Below, one piece after another: positions 31,676 to 39,152 of a DNA stretch of 46,396 nt. Where the stretch lies: positions 1 through 46,396 of the IMG/VR virus record IMGVR_UViG_3300042564_005512; one strand, written 5' to 3'. The position numbers and the translations under genes are program-made. The notes under the pieces were generated by a model. The model was not told where the DNA came from, ran no database searches, and saw only the letters and a program-made list of their open reading frames with translations. The first letter of the stretch is position 1. Each line of letters opens with the position of its first letter. Source of the DNA: a virus.

Positions 31676-32956
31676 ATGAATAGTAGAAACTTAATAAAAA
31701 AATTCATTAAAGAACTGGTTTTAGAATCTGAAAATGATATTGTACATTTAACACCTGAGAAATATATTGAGTTAATGAATTTTGTTGACCATGACGGAAG
31801 AAGAATTAATAATTTGAAAAAATATAAAGGAAAACAAATTGTTATTGACGGTAATATAAAACTACCAAGTGATACAACTTATTTAGGTAATATTACTGTT
31901 AATGGTAGTGTTGATGCGAATTACAGTCAGCTAAGAACTAAACAAGGAGTTATTGCTAATTACATATCATATTATAATACACCTCTTAAAAAACAAGAAA
32001 TCTATCAAGAATTCCAAAGAAGAAAGGAGGTTCAGAATGATAGAAGAGAGGAAGGTTATTTTGAAGAAAGGGGAGATTTATCTGATGTTGATAAATGCAC
32101 ATTAGCATTATTTAATTTTTTAATATCAACTGTATATGAAGAGAAAACACCTGAAGATACACAAAGATTAGAGGACCTTTACGCTGAAAAAGAAAGAAGA
32201 GAACAAATAGAGAAAGAGACGGAAGATGATGAGAATCTAACAGAACTTAGAGCGATTGACATCGAAATAGAAGAAATTGAAGGTCGTATTGACATTTATG
32301 ATATTATCTACGAAGGTAAACATTATTTCTTACATTCATTCAAAGTTTTAGAGAGTGATGGTGAGAGTCGTGCAACATGGGCGGTTGGTGATGAATATTA
32401 TACTGAAAAAACGGCATATAAAACAGTTGAAAACTTAATTGATGATGTCGGACTGGAAGGATTTAGAACAGGATTTGTTGAGAATCATATTGATGAAGAA
32501 GAATTGAAAAATTACTTTAGAGAAAGTGAGGAAGATTATGTTAGAGAAAATTTAGAAGATTTCTTTGATGAAGATGATTTTGAATATTCTGACTCAGAAG
32601 TCCAACAAAGAATTGATGAGATTACTGAAATGCTGGAAGATTCTGAGAACTTATCACAAGAACAATATGACGAATTAAATGAAGAGTTGGACGAGTTAAA
32701 AGATAGTGATAAAACTATACCTGAAAATTTGATTGAAGAAAAGGTTGAGAGTTTGTTGGAGGATAAAACTTATGATGCGGCTACAACAATTAGAGATTAC
32801 GGTCTAAATATGCAAGATTTTGTTGATATGGGCGCGTTAATTAAAGATGTTGTTGATACTGACGGATATGGGAATACAATTAATTCATACGATGGTACAG
32901 AAGATACTGTTGAGTTTGATAACGAAACATACTATATTTTCCAAATAGATGGTTGA
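31676..32956 (+). CDS. leader-bearing, very acidic protein, 426 aa
   Basis: The start MNSRNLIKKFIKELVLESEN is a shared-type leader with a possible VLE site at residues 15-17. Residues about 55-85 have a strand-repeat look (GNIKLPSDTTYLGNITVNGSV). From residue 150 on the chain is extremely acidic, with long D/E-rich helices. No family is recognised. The acidity could mimic DNA or keep it soluble inside a packed capsid. It is head-to-head with the other large acidic gene. Confidence 0.65.
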   Translation: MNSRNLIKKFIKELVLESENDIVHLTPEKYIELMNFVDHDGRRINNLKKYKGKQIVIDGNIKLPSDTTYLGNITVNGSVDANYSQLRTKQGVIANYISYYNTPLKKQEIYQEFQRRKEVQNDRREEGYFEERGDLSDVDKCTLALFNFLISTVYEEKTPEDTQRLEDLYAEKERREQIEKETEDDENLTELRAIDIEIEEIEGRIDIYDIIYEGKHYFLHSFKVLESDGESRATWAVGDEYYTEKTAYKTVENLIDDVGLEGFRTGFVENHIDEEELKNYFRESEEDYVRENLEDFFDEDDFEYSDSEVQQRIDEITEMLEDSENLSQEQYDELNEELDELKDSDKTIPENLIEEKVESLLEDKTYDAATTIRDYGLNMQDFVDMGALIKDVVDTDGYGNTINSYDGTEDTVEFDNETYYIFQIDG

Positions 32957-32957
32957 T

Positions 32958-33719
32958 ATGGAAAAAACCGACAAACGGAAATACAATAGAAAGAAAAAAC
33001 ACTTGAAGTTAAATCCTGAGTGGATAGTCGAACACACTCCTGATTTTGAATATCACTATTATAAATTAATGGATTTTATTAAATATTCTGATTCACAGAT
33101 TGATAAATTTGAGTTATATCCATTATTTAGTGAAATGTCATTACATCTTGCTAACTTACAATCAATTAGTAATGACTCAAAATACATTACAATTGATAAA
33201 AAATTTAAAAGCGTTGATGATGAAATACTCATAACTGATTTAAAATTTAACCCAATTCCTAATATGACCGATAATGAAATTAAGGAGTTTGATAAAATTT
33301 TAAAATACTGTGGTCAAAAAATTTTTGAATATTTTAACATCGTTAAAGCACTTTGGACAATAACTTACGATTCAATATCTATCAATATAATTAATACTGA
33401 AAAATTTGACACTATCGAAAAGGGTTACTTTTTTACTGTATATAACGAAACAACGTACATTTGGGGATACAATGTTAAAATTTCTGATGTTGTCAGATTT
33501 GATAAAAAAAATGGAGTTAACATAATCTATGAAGATGTGAGTCAAAAAAATGTATTTGAAATACTACGTGAAATAGATGAGGATGATAAATTACCGGTGT
33601 TTGAATTATCATCAAAAAATGAGTTACCTTTAGAAAACACACTATTACCAGTCTTTAAAAGAAAATTACTTACATATATTACGCAAGCTAAAACTATTGT
33701 TGTTTTGAAAAATCCGTAG
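32958..33719 (+). CDS. hypothetical protein, 253 aa
   Basis: After a basic N-terminus (KRKYNRKKKHLK) the protein alternates helices and strands with many aromatic and isoleucine residues. No motif is recognised. An ATG nine bases upstream overlaps the preceding stop and is also possible. It is likely co-transcribed with the acidic leader gene. Confidence 0.6.
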   Translation: MEKTDKRKYNRKKKHLKLNPEWIVEHTPDFEYHYYKLMDFIKYSDSQIDKFELYPLFSEMSLHLANLQSISNDSKYITIDKKFKSVDDEILITDLKFNPIPNMTDNEIKEFDKILKYCGQKIFEYFNIVKALWTITYDSISINIINTEKFDTIEKGYFFTVYNETTYIWGYNVKISDVVRFDKKNGVNIIYEDVSQKNVFEILREIDEDDKLPVFELSSKNELPLENTLLPVFKRKLLTYITQAKTIVVLKNP

Positions 33720-33727
33720 TATATTTG
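33697..33727 (+). promoter_or_regulatory. Bacteroidetes-type promoter for genes from 33732
   Basis: TTG at 33697 and TATATTTG at 33720-33727 are 20 bases apart. The next ATG begins only four bases after the -7 element, so either that mRNA is leaderless or the first translated gene is 33868. Confidence 0.65.
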
Positions 33728-33731
33728 TAAT

Positions 33732-33908
33732 ATGGGTTTTAATAAAAAAATTGTTGGGGAGTTACAGATAGACAGTATTTGTAAAAATTTGAATGAGATT
33801 AGATATTTTTTAAAATCCGATTGTTTATTATTTACCACTAATGAAGTAGAACAAAAATTTAGAACATATGAGAAAAAATACATCTCCGACAGAAATTCTG
33901 TTAGCTAA
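33732..33908 (+). CDS. hypothetical protein, 58 aa
   Basis: A short helical protein (residues 8-36 amphipathic) with two cysteines. It overlaps the following gene by 41 bases. It directly follows a good promoter and has a proper ATG, but its start is so near the promoter that expression would be leaderless. It is a tentative call. Confidence 0.45.
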   Translation: MGFNKKIVGELQIDSICKNLNEIRYFLKSDCLLFTTNEVEQKFRTYEKKYISDRNSVS

Positions 33909-34071
33909 ACTTGAAACACCAATACATATCAATTATATTTCTGAATATATTCTTAGAGTTGGTTTAAATGAAACTAAAGAAAGAATTGACAATTTAATTG
34001 AGGATGGATTAGTTAAAGAAAGTGAATATGGAAAAGGATATTATGTCGCAACAAAAAGAAATGGTAAATAA
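33868..34071 (+). CDS. small winged-helix-like protein, 67 aa
   Basis: The layout helix, helix, recognition helix, wing fits a small winged helix: ILLAKLETPIHINYISEYIL, then ETKERIDNLIEDGLVKES, then a hairpin GKGYYVATK. The pattern LVxxxxxGYYVA is common in transcription regulators and DNA-binding phage proteins. It may control the promoter 33697 just upstream. Function is inferred from fold pattern only. Confidence 0.5.
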   Translation: MRKNTSPTEILLAKLETPIHINYISEYILRVGLNETKERIDNLIEDGLVKESEYGKGYYVATKRNGK

Positions 34072-34273
34072 CCCTGAACACTATGGAGGAGTCTCAAATC
34101 CATATGAAGCAATAAAAGTAATTGATGCTTGGGACCTTGGGTTCTGTTTAGGTAACACAGTGAAATATATTTCTAGAGCTGGTAAAAAACACAAAGAAAA
34201 AGAGTTGGAAGATTTGAAAAAAGCTCTTTGGTATTTACAACATCACATTGAAAAGTTAGAAAATAATGATTGA
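34043..34273 (+). CDS. DUF3310 protein (T7 gp1.7-like)
   Basis: NNPEHYGG near the start, then EAIKVIDAW, FCLGNTVKYISRAGKK and LEDLKKALWYLQHHI are the successive signatures of DUF3310. T7 gp1.7, a member as I recall, is a nucleotide kinase acting on dGMP and dTMP, so a role in phage nucleotide metabolism is likely. Starts at 34022, 34043 and 34061 are all possible; the family core begins soon after 34061. It overlaps both neighbours. Confidence 0.85.
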   Translation: MSQQKEMVNNPEHYGGVSNPYEAIKVIDAWDLGFCLGNTVKYISRAGKKHKEKELEDLKKALWYLQHHIEKLENND

Positions 34274-35123
34274 AAATTATATTAATAAAGTTATTACCGG
34301 AGATTGCATTGAGGTGATGAAAGAAATGCCTGAAGGTTGGGTTGATTTAATTGTTACATCTCCACCTTACGGTGTTAATATCGCTTATGATGTTCACAAT
34401 GATGACATGGAGATTGGTGAATATTTGGAATTTACCCGACAATGGTTAACTGAAGCTTATAAAGTATTGAAAGACGATGGACGTATCGCTTTAAACATTC
34501 CTTATGAGATTAATAGACAATCAAAGGGAGGTAGAATTTTCTTCGTATCTGAAGTTTATCAGGTTATGAAAGAGATTGGGTTTAAGTTCTTTGGTGTAGT
34601 TGATTTAGAAGAAGATAGTCCTCACAGAAGTAAAACAACTGCTTGGGGAAGTTGGATGAGTCCATCTAGTCCGTACATCTATAATCCAAAAGAATGTGTT
34701 GTATTGGCTTATAAGAAGGTTCATATTAAGAAAGTTAAAGGTGAAACACAATGGAAGGGAGAACCAACAGTAACTGAAGAAGGTAAGAACAAGATGGTTT
34801 ATCAGGATGAAGATAAAAAAGAGTTTATGGAGTTAGTATTTGGTCAGTGGAAGTATTTTGCTGACACAAGGTCCCTAACTAAGGCAACATTCTCAATGGA
34901 TATCCCAAACAAGGCAATTAAAATTTTATCTTATAAGAATGATATTATTTTAGACCCATTTAATGGAAGTGGTACAAGTTGTGTGGCGGCCGAGATTAAT
35001 GATAGAAGATGGGTAGGGATTGAATTATCTGAAAATTATGCAAATATTTCTAGAGAAAGAATACAAGGATTTGTTGACCAAAAGAAACAACAAAAATTAG
35101 AATTTGAAAACGGGGGGCAATGA
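34266..35123 (+). CDS. DNA methyltransferase with TSPPY motif (beta-type order)
   Basis: Motif IV TSPPY at residues 31-35 comes before the AdoMet-binding DPFNGSGT at 230-237, the motif order of beta-class N4-cytosine or N6-adenine methyltransferases. The target-recognition region lies between them. It modifies DNA, probably for protection from restriction. This is the second methylase in the window and of a different class from the one at 22822. No restriction endonuclease is adjacent. The gene ends inside its own terminator. Confidence 0.92.
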   Translation: MIENYINKVITGDCIEVMKEMPEGWVDLIVTSPPYGVNIAYDVHNDDMEIGEYLEFTRQWLTEAYKVLKDDGRIALNIPYEINRQSKGGRIFFVSEVYQVMKEIGFKFFGVVDLEEDSPHRSKTTAWGSWMSPSSPYIYNPKECVVLAYKKVHIKKVKGETQWKGEPTVTEEGKNKMVYQDEDKKEFMELVFGQWKYFADTRSLTKATFSMDIPNKAIKILSYKNDIILDPFNGSGTSCVAAEINDRRWVGIELSENYANISRERIQGFVDQKKQQKLEFENGGQ

Positions 35124-35136
35124 CCTCCGTTTTTTA
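35109..35136 (+). terminator. intrinsic terminator at the end of the methyltransferase gene
   Basis: Arms 35109-35116 and 35124-35131 pair over eight positions, with the stop codon TGA in the loop and a run of T after it. Confidence 0.8.
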
Positions 35137-35146
35137 TTTTATGATA

Positions 35147-35153
35147 TATTTAT
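35147..35153 (+). promoter_or_regulatory. TATTTAT motif upstream of gene 35167
   Basis: TATTTAT lies 13 bases before ATG 35167, shortly after the terminator, so a new transcript is expected here. Confidence 0.4.
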
Positions 35154-35166
35154 TAATAAAAGAATT

Positions 35167-35532
35167 ATGGAACAGGTTATTATTGAACTTTTGACAATAC
35201 AAAATCAATTTAGAATATATCATTGGCAAACAAAATCATACGCTAGACACAATGCTTTTGGAACTGTTTACGGAGATTTAGACGGTTTGATTGATGAATT
35301 TGTTGAAATTTGTATGGGTAAACATGGAAGACCTGATTTCCAAGGGAAAGTAAGTTTAATACTTTCTGATTTAAAAGAATTGGACCCAACTCATTTCTGT
35401 GACACTGTTATTGAATTTTTAATTGATTTAAACAATAAGTACGACAAAACAAAAGACAGTGACTTATTAAATTTACGTGATGAAATTATGGGTCTAATCA
35501 ACAAGTTGAAATATTTGTTGACTTTAAAATAA
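35167..35532 (+). CDS. Dps/ferritin-like four-helix protein (DUF5856-like), 121 aa
   Basis: The first helix IELLTIQNQFRIYHWQTKSYARHNAFGTVYGDLDGLIDEFVEI follows the Dps pattern: Hxx-T, then H, then a Y/F-rich stretch, then D-x-x-x-E. Residues H20, D37 and E41 sit where Dps places its ferroxidase ligands. The remainder is helical. A role in iron or oxidative protection or DNA binding is possible; similar phage and giant-virus proteins are grouped in DUF5856, as remembered. ATG 35167 is preferred to 35104, which would overlap the terminator. Confidence 0.65.
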   Translation: MEQVIIELLTIQNQFRIYHWQTKSYARHNAFGTVYGDLDGLIDEFVEICMGKHGRPDFQGKVSLILSDLKELDPTHFCDTVIEFLIDLNNKYDKTKDSDLLNLRDEIMGLINKLKYLLTLK

Positions 35533-35551
35533 TCAATTTTAATTTCTTATT

Positions 35552-35965
35552 ATGAAAGACGTAGCGGGTATTTTAGTTAAATATCAAGATAGGTGTTTGC
35601 TTTGTAAAAGAGCTCCGGGTGAGCATTTGGAAGGGTATTGGTCAATTCCTTGTGGAGGGGTTAATCCTAAGGAAGATTTAAAAGATGCTGCGGTAAGAGA
35701 ATTTAGGGAAGAAACTTATTTGGTTTTGAATCCCCAAGAAGTTTCTTATGTAACATCAATTCTTAATTCAAACAAGAAAAAGGTAATAACATCTATATTA
35801 CATGTATTTTATACAAGGGCTTCAACAATAAAAAAACCTAATTTAGAAAAGGCAAAAGATGGGTTTGAACATACTGAATGCCGTTATTTTGGGTTAAGTG
35901 AGGTGGATAATTTAAAAATTACTCCAAAACTCAAAGAAATTATCAAAAAAGCCTTGGCAAATTAA
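35552..35965 (+). CDS. Nudix hydrolase
   Basis: The Nudix box runs from G35 to L57: G35-x5-E41-x7-R49-E50-F-R-E53-E54, with the usual late glycine replaced by tyrosine (56). The start MKDVAGILVKYQDRCLLCKRA and the GYWSIPCGG lead-in are typical. It hydrolyses a nucleoside diphosphate linked to another group, for example oxidised nucleotides, NAD-like caps or sugar nucleotides. The substrate cannot be read from sequence. It is the last gene before the giant RNA locus. Confidence 0.9.
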   Translation: MKDVAGILVKYQDRCLLCKRAPGEHLEGYWSIPCGGVNPKEDLKDAAVREFREETYLVLNPQEVSYVTSILNSNKKKVITSILHVFYTRASTIKKPNLEKAKDGFEHTECRYFGLSEVDNLKITPKLKEIIKKALAN

Positions 35966-35984
35966 AAAAAAAGTATTAGATTTG
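35954..35984 (+). promoter_or_regulatory. promoter P0 of the large RNA locus
   Basis: TTG at 35954 and TAGATTTG at 35977-35984 are 20 bases apart. It is the most upstream of three tandem host-type promoters before the RNA. Confidence 0.65.
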
Positions 35985-36007
35985 TATCACTTTTGAAATA
36001 TTAAAGA

Positions 36008-36015
36008 TATTTATA
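36008..36015 (+). promoter_or_regulatory. TATTTATA motif upstream of the large RNA
   Basis: A full TATTTATA in sense orientation lies between promoters P0 and P1, so the RNA may also be transcribed late. Confidence 0.35.
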
Positions 36016-36043
36016 TTTCACAAGAAAAAAACTCTAAAAAAGT

Positions 36044-36074
36044 TTGACACTTTGAAAAAAATGTCGTAAGTTTG
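36044..36074 (+). promoter_or_regulatory. promoter P1 of the large RNA locus
   Basis: TTG at 36044 and TAAGTTTG at 36067-36074 are 20 bases apart. The word ATGTCGTAA before the -7 element recurs in P2. The transcript would begin with a TTGAGA/TCTCAA hairpin. Confidence 0.8.
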
Positions 36075-36135
36075 TAAAAGATTTGAGATAGGTAACGATT
36101 CAGATACAAGTCTCAAAAAAAATAAAACAAATTAC

Positions 36136-36166
36136 TTGACAAGAACAGAAAAATGTCGTAACTTTG
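36136..36166 (+). promoter_or_regulatory. promoter P2 of the large RNA locus
   Basis: TTG at 36136 and TAACTTTG at 36159-36166 are 20 bases apart. A perfect 8-bp hairpin with a 4-base loop (36173-36192) follows at once and would form the 5' end of the transcript. Confidence 0.85.
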
Positions 36167-36205
36167 TAAAACAAATCTCAAATGTGAGATTTAAAACGGG
36201 GAAAC

Positions 36206-36216
36206 GTTCTTTGAAA
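36206..36216 (+). promoter_or_regulatory. boxA-like antitermination element in the large RNA leader
   Basis: GTTCTTTGAAA resembles the boxA element of Bacteroidetes rRNA leaders (GTTCTTTGACA-like, from memory). It lies 40 bases after promoter P2. The same word stands before the tRNA array at 46003. Confidence 0.5.
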
Positions 36217-37137
36217 ATACCTAAATACCCCCTTTGAAGTATATAGGTAATATTAATTATCCGTTCAGTAGTTGATTATGAGACCTTCGGGTTGATTATG
36301 AGACATTTAATCTGATAAACGATAATGGGCCGTGTATGGTCCTTAAATAAACTACGAAAGTAGGATAAAGTGGTCTCCCCTGTGTTGAGGAGACTGCGGT
36401 TTGAAACCCCGTAAGGGGAATTGAACTCAAGTACACAAGTGGGATATCATCAAACCTTTAGTACCGAGGATAACTTCGTAGGGAAAATGGTAGGGTGACT
36501 TGGGAAAGTAGATTCTCAAGTTGAGTTCGGAAGAACAATAAGAATAACCCATAGGAACTCTGTAAGAAATGTGACCATCCAGTTACACTATTGCGGGTCC
36601 CAATATAATAGAGGACTTAAAACCGAAAGGTAAGATAGAGAACGAGTGGTGTCGCTACTATCCCTAAGGAATACCTACCAAGGTATCTTTATGAAGTAAT
36701 CTTGAAATATGGAGGTGGGGACACTTCACGGAGTAGTTTAGTATTCTGTCGCTCAAAAGGAGACGGAGCTTACGGTGGACCACTACTCTGACACATCTAC
36801 TACACAAACCTAACATTATTACAAAATAACTAAGGAAAAGTGTCCATCAGGTTTAGGTGAAAGGTCACTACATAGTAATGAGACGTTCATTGCACAGAAA
36901 GACCCCAAGTCTAACTGTAGTTTTACGAAAAACCTTTAGTCCCGCAAGGACGAACTGGGACGGCAGTCTCGGAAAGAGTTGAGTAAGAAGAGAGTAACTT
37001 AAACCTCAAGGAGTGGTAAACCTAAAAGACCGTGACTGAGAAATACTTCTCAAAAGGAAGTGGATACGAAGGGAAACAATAATCCTTCAAAAGGTTCTCA
37101 CATAAAGCTATAATCTCAGGCTATATTAACTTATCTG

Positions 37138-37166
37138 ACCTGTCGTTCTGACGGGTTTTTTTGTTT
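37138..37166 (+). terminator. intrinsic terminator of the large RNA
   Basis: ACCTGTC (37138-37144) and GACGGGT (37150-37156) pair over seven positions with one G-U, and a run of T follows. It marks the 3' end of the RNA gene. Confidence 0.85.
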
Positions 37167-37185
37167 ATAATAGATACTTAATGAT

Positions 37186-37410
37186 ATGTCAATATTAGAA
37201 AATTTAAAAGAAGTTTTACCAGAGTGGTCAAAAATTTCAGTTAGAGAGTTACCTAACAAAATCGAATACGAAATTCATATTCAACCAACAATTACTGATG
37301 ATGAACATTTTAAATTGATGGTTAATATAAAACAGGCTTGTCAGGGAAAATTTTTAGAAAGATATACAAAAGAAATCGGAGAACATTTTTATATTTATAC
37401 AAAAAAATAA
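37186..37410 (+). CDS. hypothetical protein, 74 aa
   Basis: A compact alpha/beta protein: helix, strand (KIEYEIHIQPTI), helix (HFKLMVNIKQACQ), strand (EHFYIYTK). It is unrecognised. It starts 20 bases after the RNA terminator and ends one base before the next gene. No clear promoter is seen, so it may depend on terminator read-through. Confidence 0.6.
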   Translation: MSILENLKEVLPEWSKISVRELPNKIEYEIHIQPTITDDEHFKLMVNIKQACQGKFLERYTKEIGEHFYIYTKK

Positions 37411-37411
37411 A

Positions 37412-37636
37412 ATGGAAACAAGTCAAATAGAAAAGGAATTTATTAAGATTAAAAAATGTATTAATTCTGTTAAACATTTTGGACAAATCCAATCTTGTGA
37501 AAATTTAATTAAGTTATTTTCATCAAAACATTTTGATGAGGATATGTCAAACAATGAGGAATTACAATTTGGTTCTGAAATTACAATATTAAATAACCTT
37601 TTGAATAAAAAAATAAAAAAGTATAAAGAACTATAA
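37412..37636 (+). CDS. hypothetical helical protein, 74 aa
   Basis: The protein is predicted mainly helical and charged, with two cysteines (KKCINSV and QSCENL) 15 residues apart. It is unrecognised. It forms a pair with the gene before it and is followed by a terminator. Confidence 0.6.
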   Translation: METSQIEKEFIKIKKCINSVKHFGQIQSCENLIKLFSSKHFDEDMSNNEELQFGSEITILNNLLNKKIKKYKEL

Positions 37637-37642
37637 GTTTTA

Positions 37643-37664
37643 ACCTCACAAATGTGGGGTTTTC
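37643..37664 (+). terminator. intrinsic terminator after gene 37412-37636
   Basis: ACCTCAC and GTGGGGT pair over seven positions around a 4-base loop, followed by TTT-CG-TTTTT. Confidence 0.75.
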
Positions 37665-37675
37665 GTTTTTTATGG

Positions 37676-37682
37676 TATTTAT
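37676..37682 (+). promoter_or_regulatory. TATTTAT motif for gene 37688
   Basis: TATTTAT ends five bases before ATG 37688 and lies just after a terminator, which supports a new start of transcription. Confidence 0.5.
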
Positions 37683-37687
37683 TAATT

Positions 37688-38758
37688 ATGAAAGTTATTC
37701 TTAAAGAGAGTCAATTCGGAAAATTATTGAATGAAGCTAAAGGTGTTAACGAGGCTTCAATAGAATATGTTAACTTATTATATAAAATCATTGAACCTAA
37801 GGTAATTGAAATGATTTCAATTGGTAAAAATGATACTGATGAATTTTACGTTGAGGGGAATGAAATTTTAAAAAAATTCAGAAATAATTTAGACACATAT
37901 TATGAGTTCCCAATAGAATATCTTGACGTTGATTTAACTTTTAAAGTTACCAAGAAAAAACCTGAAAACGGGTTAACGTTCTCCACTGGTGGCGCGGCTT
38001 ATCCAGTTACTCTTGATTCTAGTGGAGGTTCATATCTTAAAGAACCTGATGAAGATTTACCTGTAAAAGTTTTAAAAAATGTAGATAAAACAATCTACGC
38101 TAAATTTGAGTTTGAGGTTTATATTAATATTGAGTTTGATTTTAGTCAGATGAATGAATTATTGTTTGATTTAAGAGATACTATAACTCACGAATTAAAT
38201 CATATGTACGAATTCTATAATAGAGTTCAAAAAACTCCACCTTCTGAAGTTAGTTTAGCAAAATCTTTTTCCGGAGGTAAAAATATTAACACCCCTAAAA
38301 AAATATTTAAAGTTTACACCAAGTTTTTAGATTATTTATATTATTCTGAACCATGGGAAATAAATGCTAATGTTCAAGAGGCGTATTCTAAAATACTTAG
38401 AATGTCATGGGAAGAATTTAAAAAAACAAACCAATATAGAATTGCCGATGAGATGGAAAACTATAGTGGTGAAAAAATGTTTGATGAGTTATATAATGCA
38501 ACAATGGAGAGAAGTCCTGAAGCAGTTCTTTTTCATATTAGAAATTTACATAAATTTTATTTGAAACAATATTTGGAATATATTGTCGCTGAGAGAGGTG
38601 ATAAGATTAAAAATGAGGAAGAATTATTGAGAGACGAAGTTTTCAAAACTAAAAATATTTTAGAATTGTTTAAAAAGTTTGAGTCAAGAATCAATAACGC
38701 AGGTAAAAAGTTAAAAAGAAACTATGCCAGATTAATGACAATTGAAAGAGATGAATGA
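37688..38758 (+). CDS. leader-bearing zinc metalloprotease-like protein, 356 aa
   Basis: The start MKVILKESQFGKLLNEAKG is a shared-type leader with LNE at residues 14-16. H168-E-L-N-H172 is a zincin HExxH motif, and E224 in EPWEINANVQEAY is a likely third zinc ligand. The domain could cut host cell-envelope or cytoplasmic proteins, or a virion protein during assembly. The 356 residues have a beta-rich N-terminal part and a helical C-terminus. A start at 37652 is unlikely because it would swallow the promoter motif. Confidence 0.75.
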   Translation: MKVILKESQFGKLLNEAKGVNEASIEYVNLLYKIIEPKVIEMISIGKNDTDEFYVEGNEILKKFRNNLDTYYEFPIEYLDVDLTFKVTKKKPENGLTFSTGGAAYPVTLDSSGGSYLKEPDEDLPVKVLKNVDKTIYAKFEFEVYINIEFDFSQMNELLFDLRDTITHELNHMYEFYNRVQKTPPSEVSLAKSFSGGKNINTPKKIFKVYTKFLDYLYYSEPWEINANVQEAYSKILRMSWEEFKKTNQYRIADEMENYSGEKMFDELYNATMERSPEAVLFHIRNLHKFYLKQYLEYIVAERGDKIKNEEELLRDEVFKTKNILELFKKFESRINNAGKKLKRNYARLMTIERDE

Positions 38759-39152
38759 TAAATTACATAAAATTAATAAGTTTATCGAAGGTAAAACTTT
38801 TGTTTACGACCATGATGTTAGGTTTAATCAAAACCCTGTAAAGGTTTACTACCAATTTCATATTGATGGGGTTAAAAGATTGATTTCAATAGGAGAATGG
38901 AAAGACCATCTTTTTGTTTCGGTTAAAATTGTAAATGGGGAAGGGATGGTTAATCTGTATCTTAGTCATTTCAAAAATCAAAGAATTGTGGGAAGAGAGT
39001 CAGTTTCTAATAACTGGTTTGAGTTCTCCGTTCAGACGGGTCAAGATATTGAATCTTTTTTAAATTTTTTTAATATTGATATGAAAGTTGTAATTGATAC
39101 GATTGAATTTGAACCAAATAAAGATTTTAAATCATTTTTAAAAGATGAGTAA
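38742..39152 (+). CDS. hypothetical protein, 136 aa
   Basis: A small beta-rich protein (VKVYYQFHIDGVKRLISIG, LFVSVKIVNGEGMVNLYL) with a helical tail. It is unrecognised. It overlaps the metalloprotease gene by 17 bases, and an ATG at 38751 is a possible shorter start. It may be a partner or inhibitor of the protease, from position only. Confidence 0.6.
   Translation: MKEMNDKLHKINKFIEGKTFVYDHDVRFNQNPVKVYYQFHIDGVKRLISIGEWKDHLFVSVKIVNGEGMVNLYLSHFKNQRIVGRESVSNNWFEFSVQTGQDIESFLNFFNIDMKVVIDTIEFEPNKDFKSFLKDE

Larger units (their letters stand above)
36173..37166 (+). ncRNA. giant structured non-coding RNA, about 1 kb (GOLLD/ROOL-like class or new)
   Basis: About 1,000 bases carry no credible reading frame, in a genome otherwise packed with genes, and are clearly richer in G and C than their surroundings. 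Many short hairpins are visible: CTAC-GAAA-GTAG (36352), GTCTCC/GGAGAC (36372), CCCC-GTAA-GGGG (36406), GTTC-GGAA-GAAC (36525), ACC-GAAA-GGT (36623), ATACC/GGTAT (36671), GTCC-CGCAA-GGAC (36941), ACTTC/GAAGT (37048). Several have GNRA loops, a hallmark of RNAs with tertiary contacts. Three tandem promoters, an rRNA-type boxA and a terminator bracket it. Large phages carry giant RNAs such as GOLLD and ROOL, often near tRNAs. Whether this is one of them cannot be decided by eye; the function of those RNAs is also not settled. Confidence 0.8.

Noticed and set aside
36400-36440. Sequence like a reverse-strand tRNA T-arm (GAGTTCAATTCCCC on the minus strand) inside the giant RNA
   Set aside because: No matching acceptor or anticodon arm is present on either strand; the bases are better explained by the CCCC-GTAA-GGGG hairpin.
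36167-37137. Group I or group II intron
   Set aside because: No group I P7/R-S motifs, no domain V-like hairpin with AGC/GTT, no intron-encoded protein and no split gene at either side.
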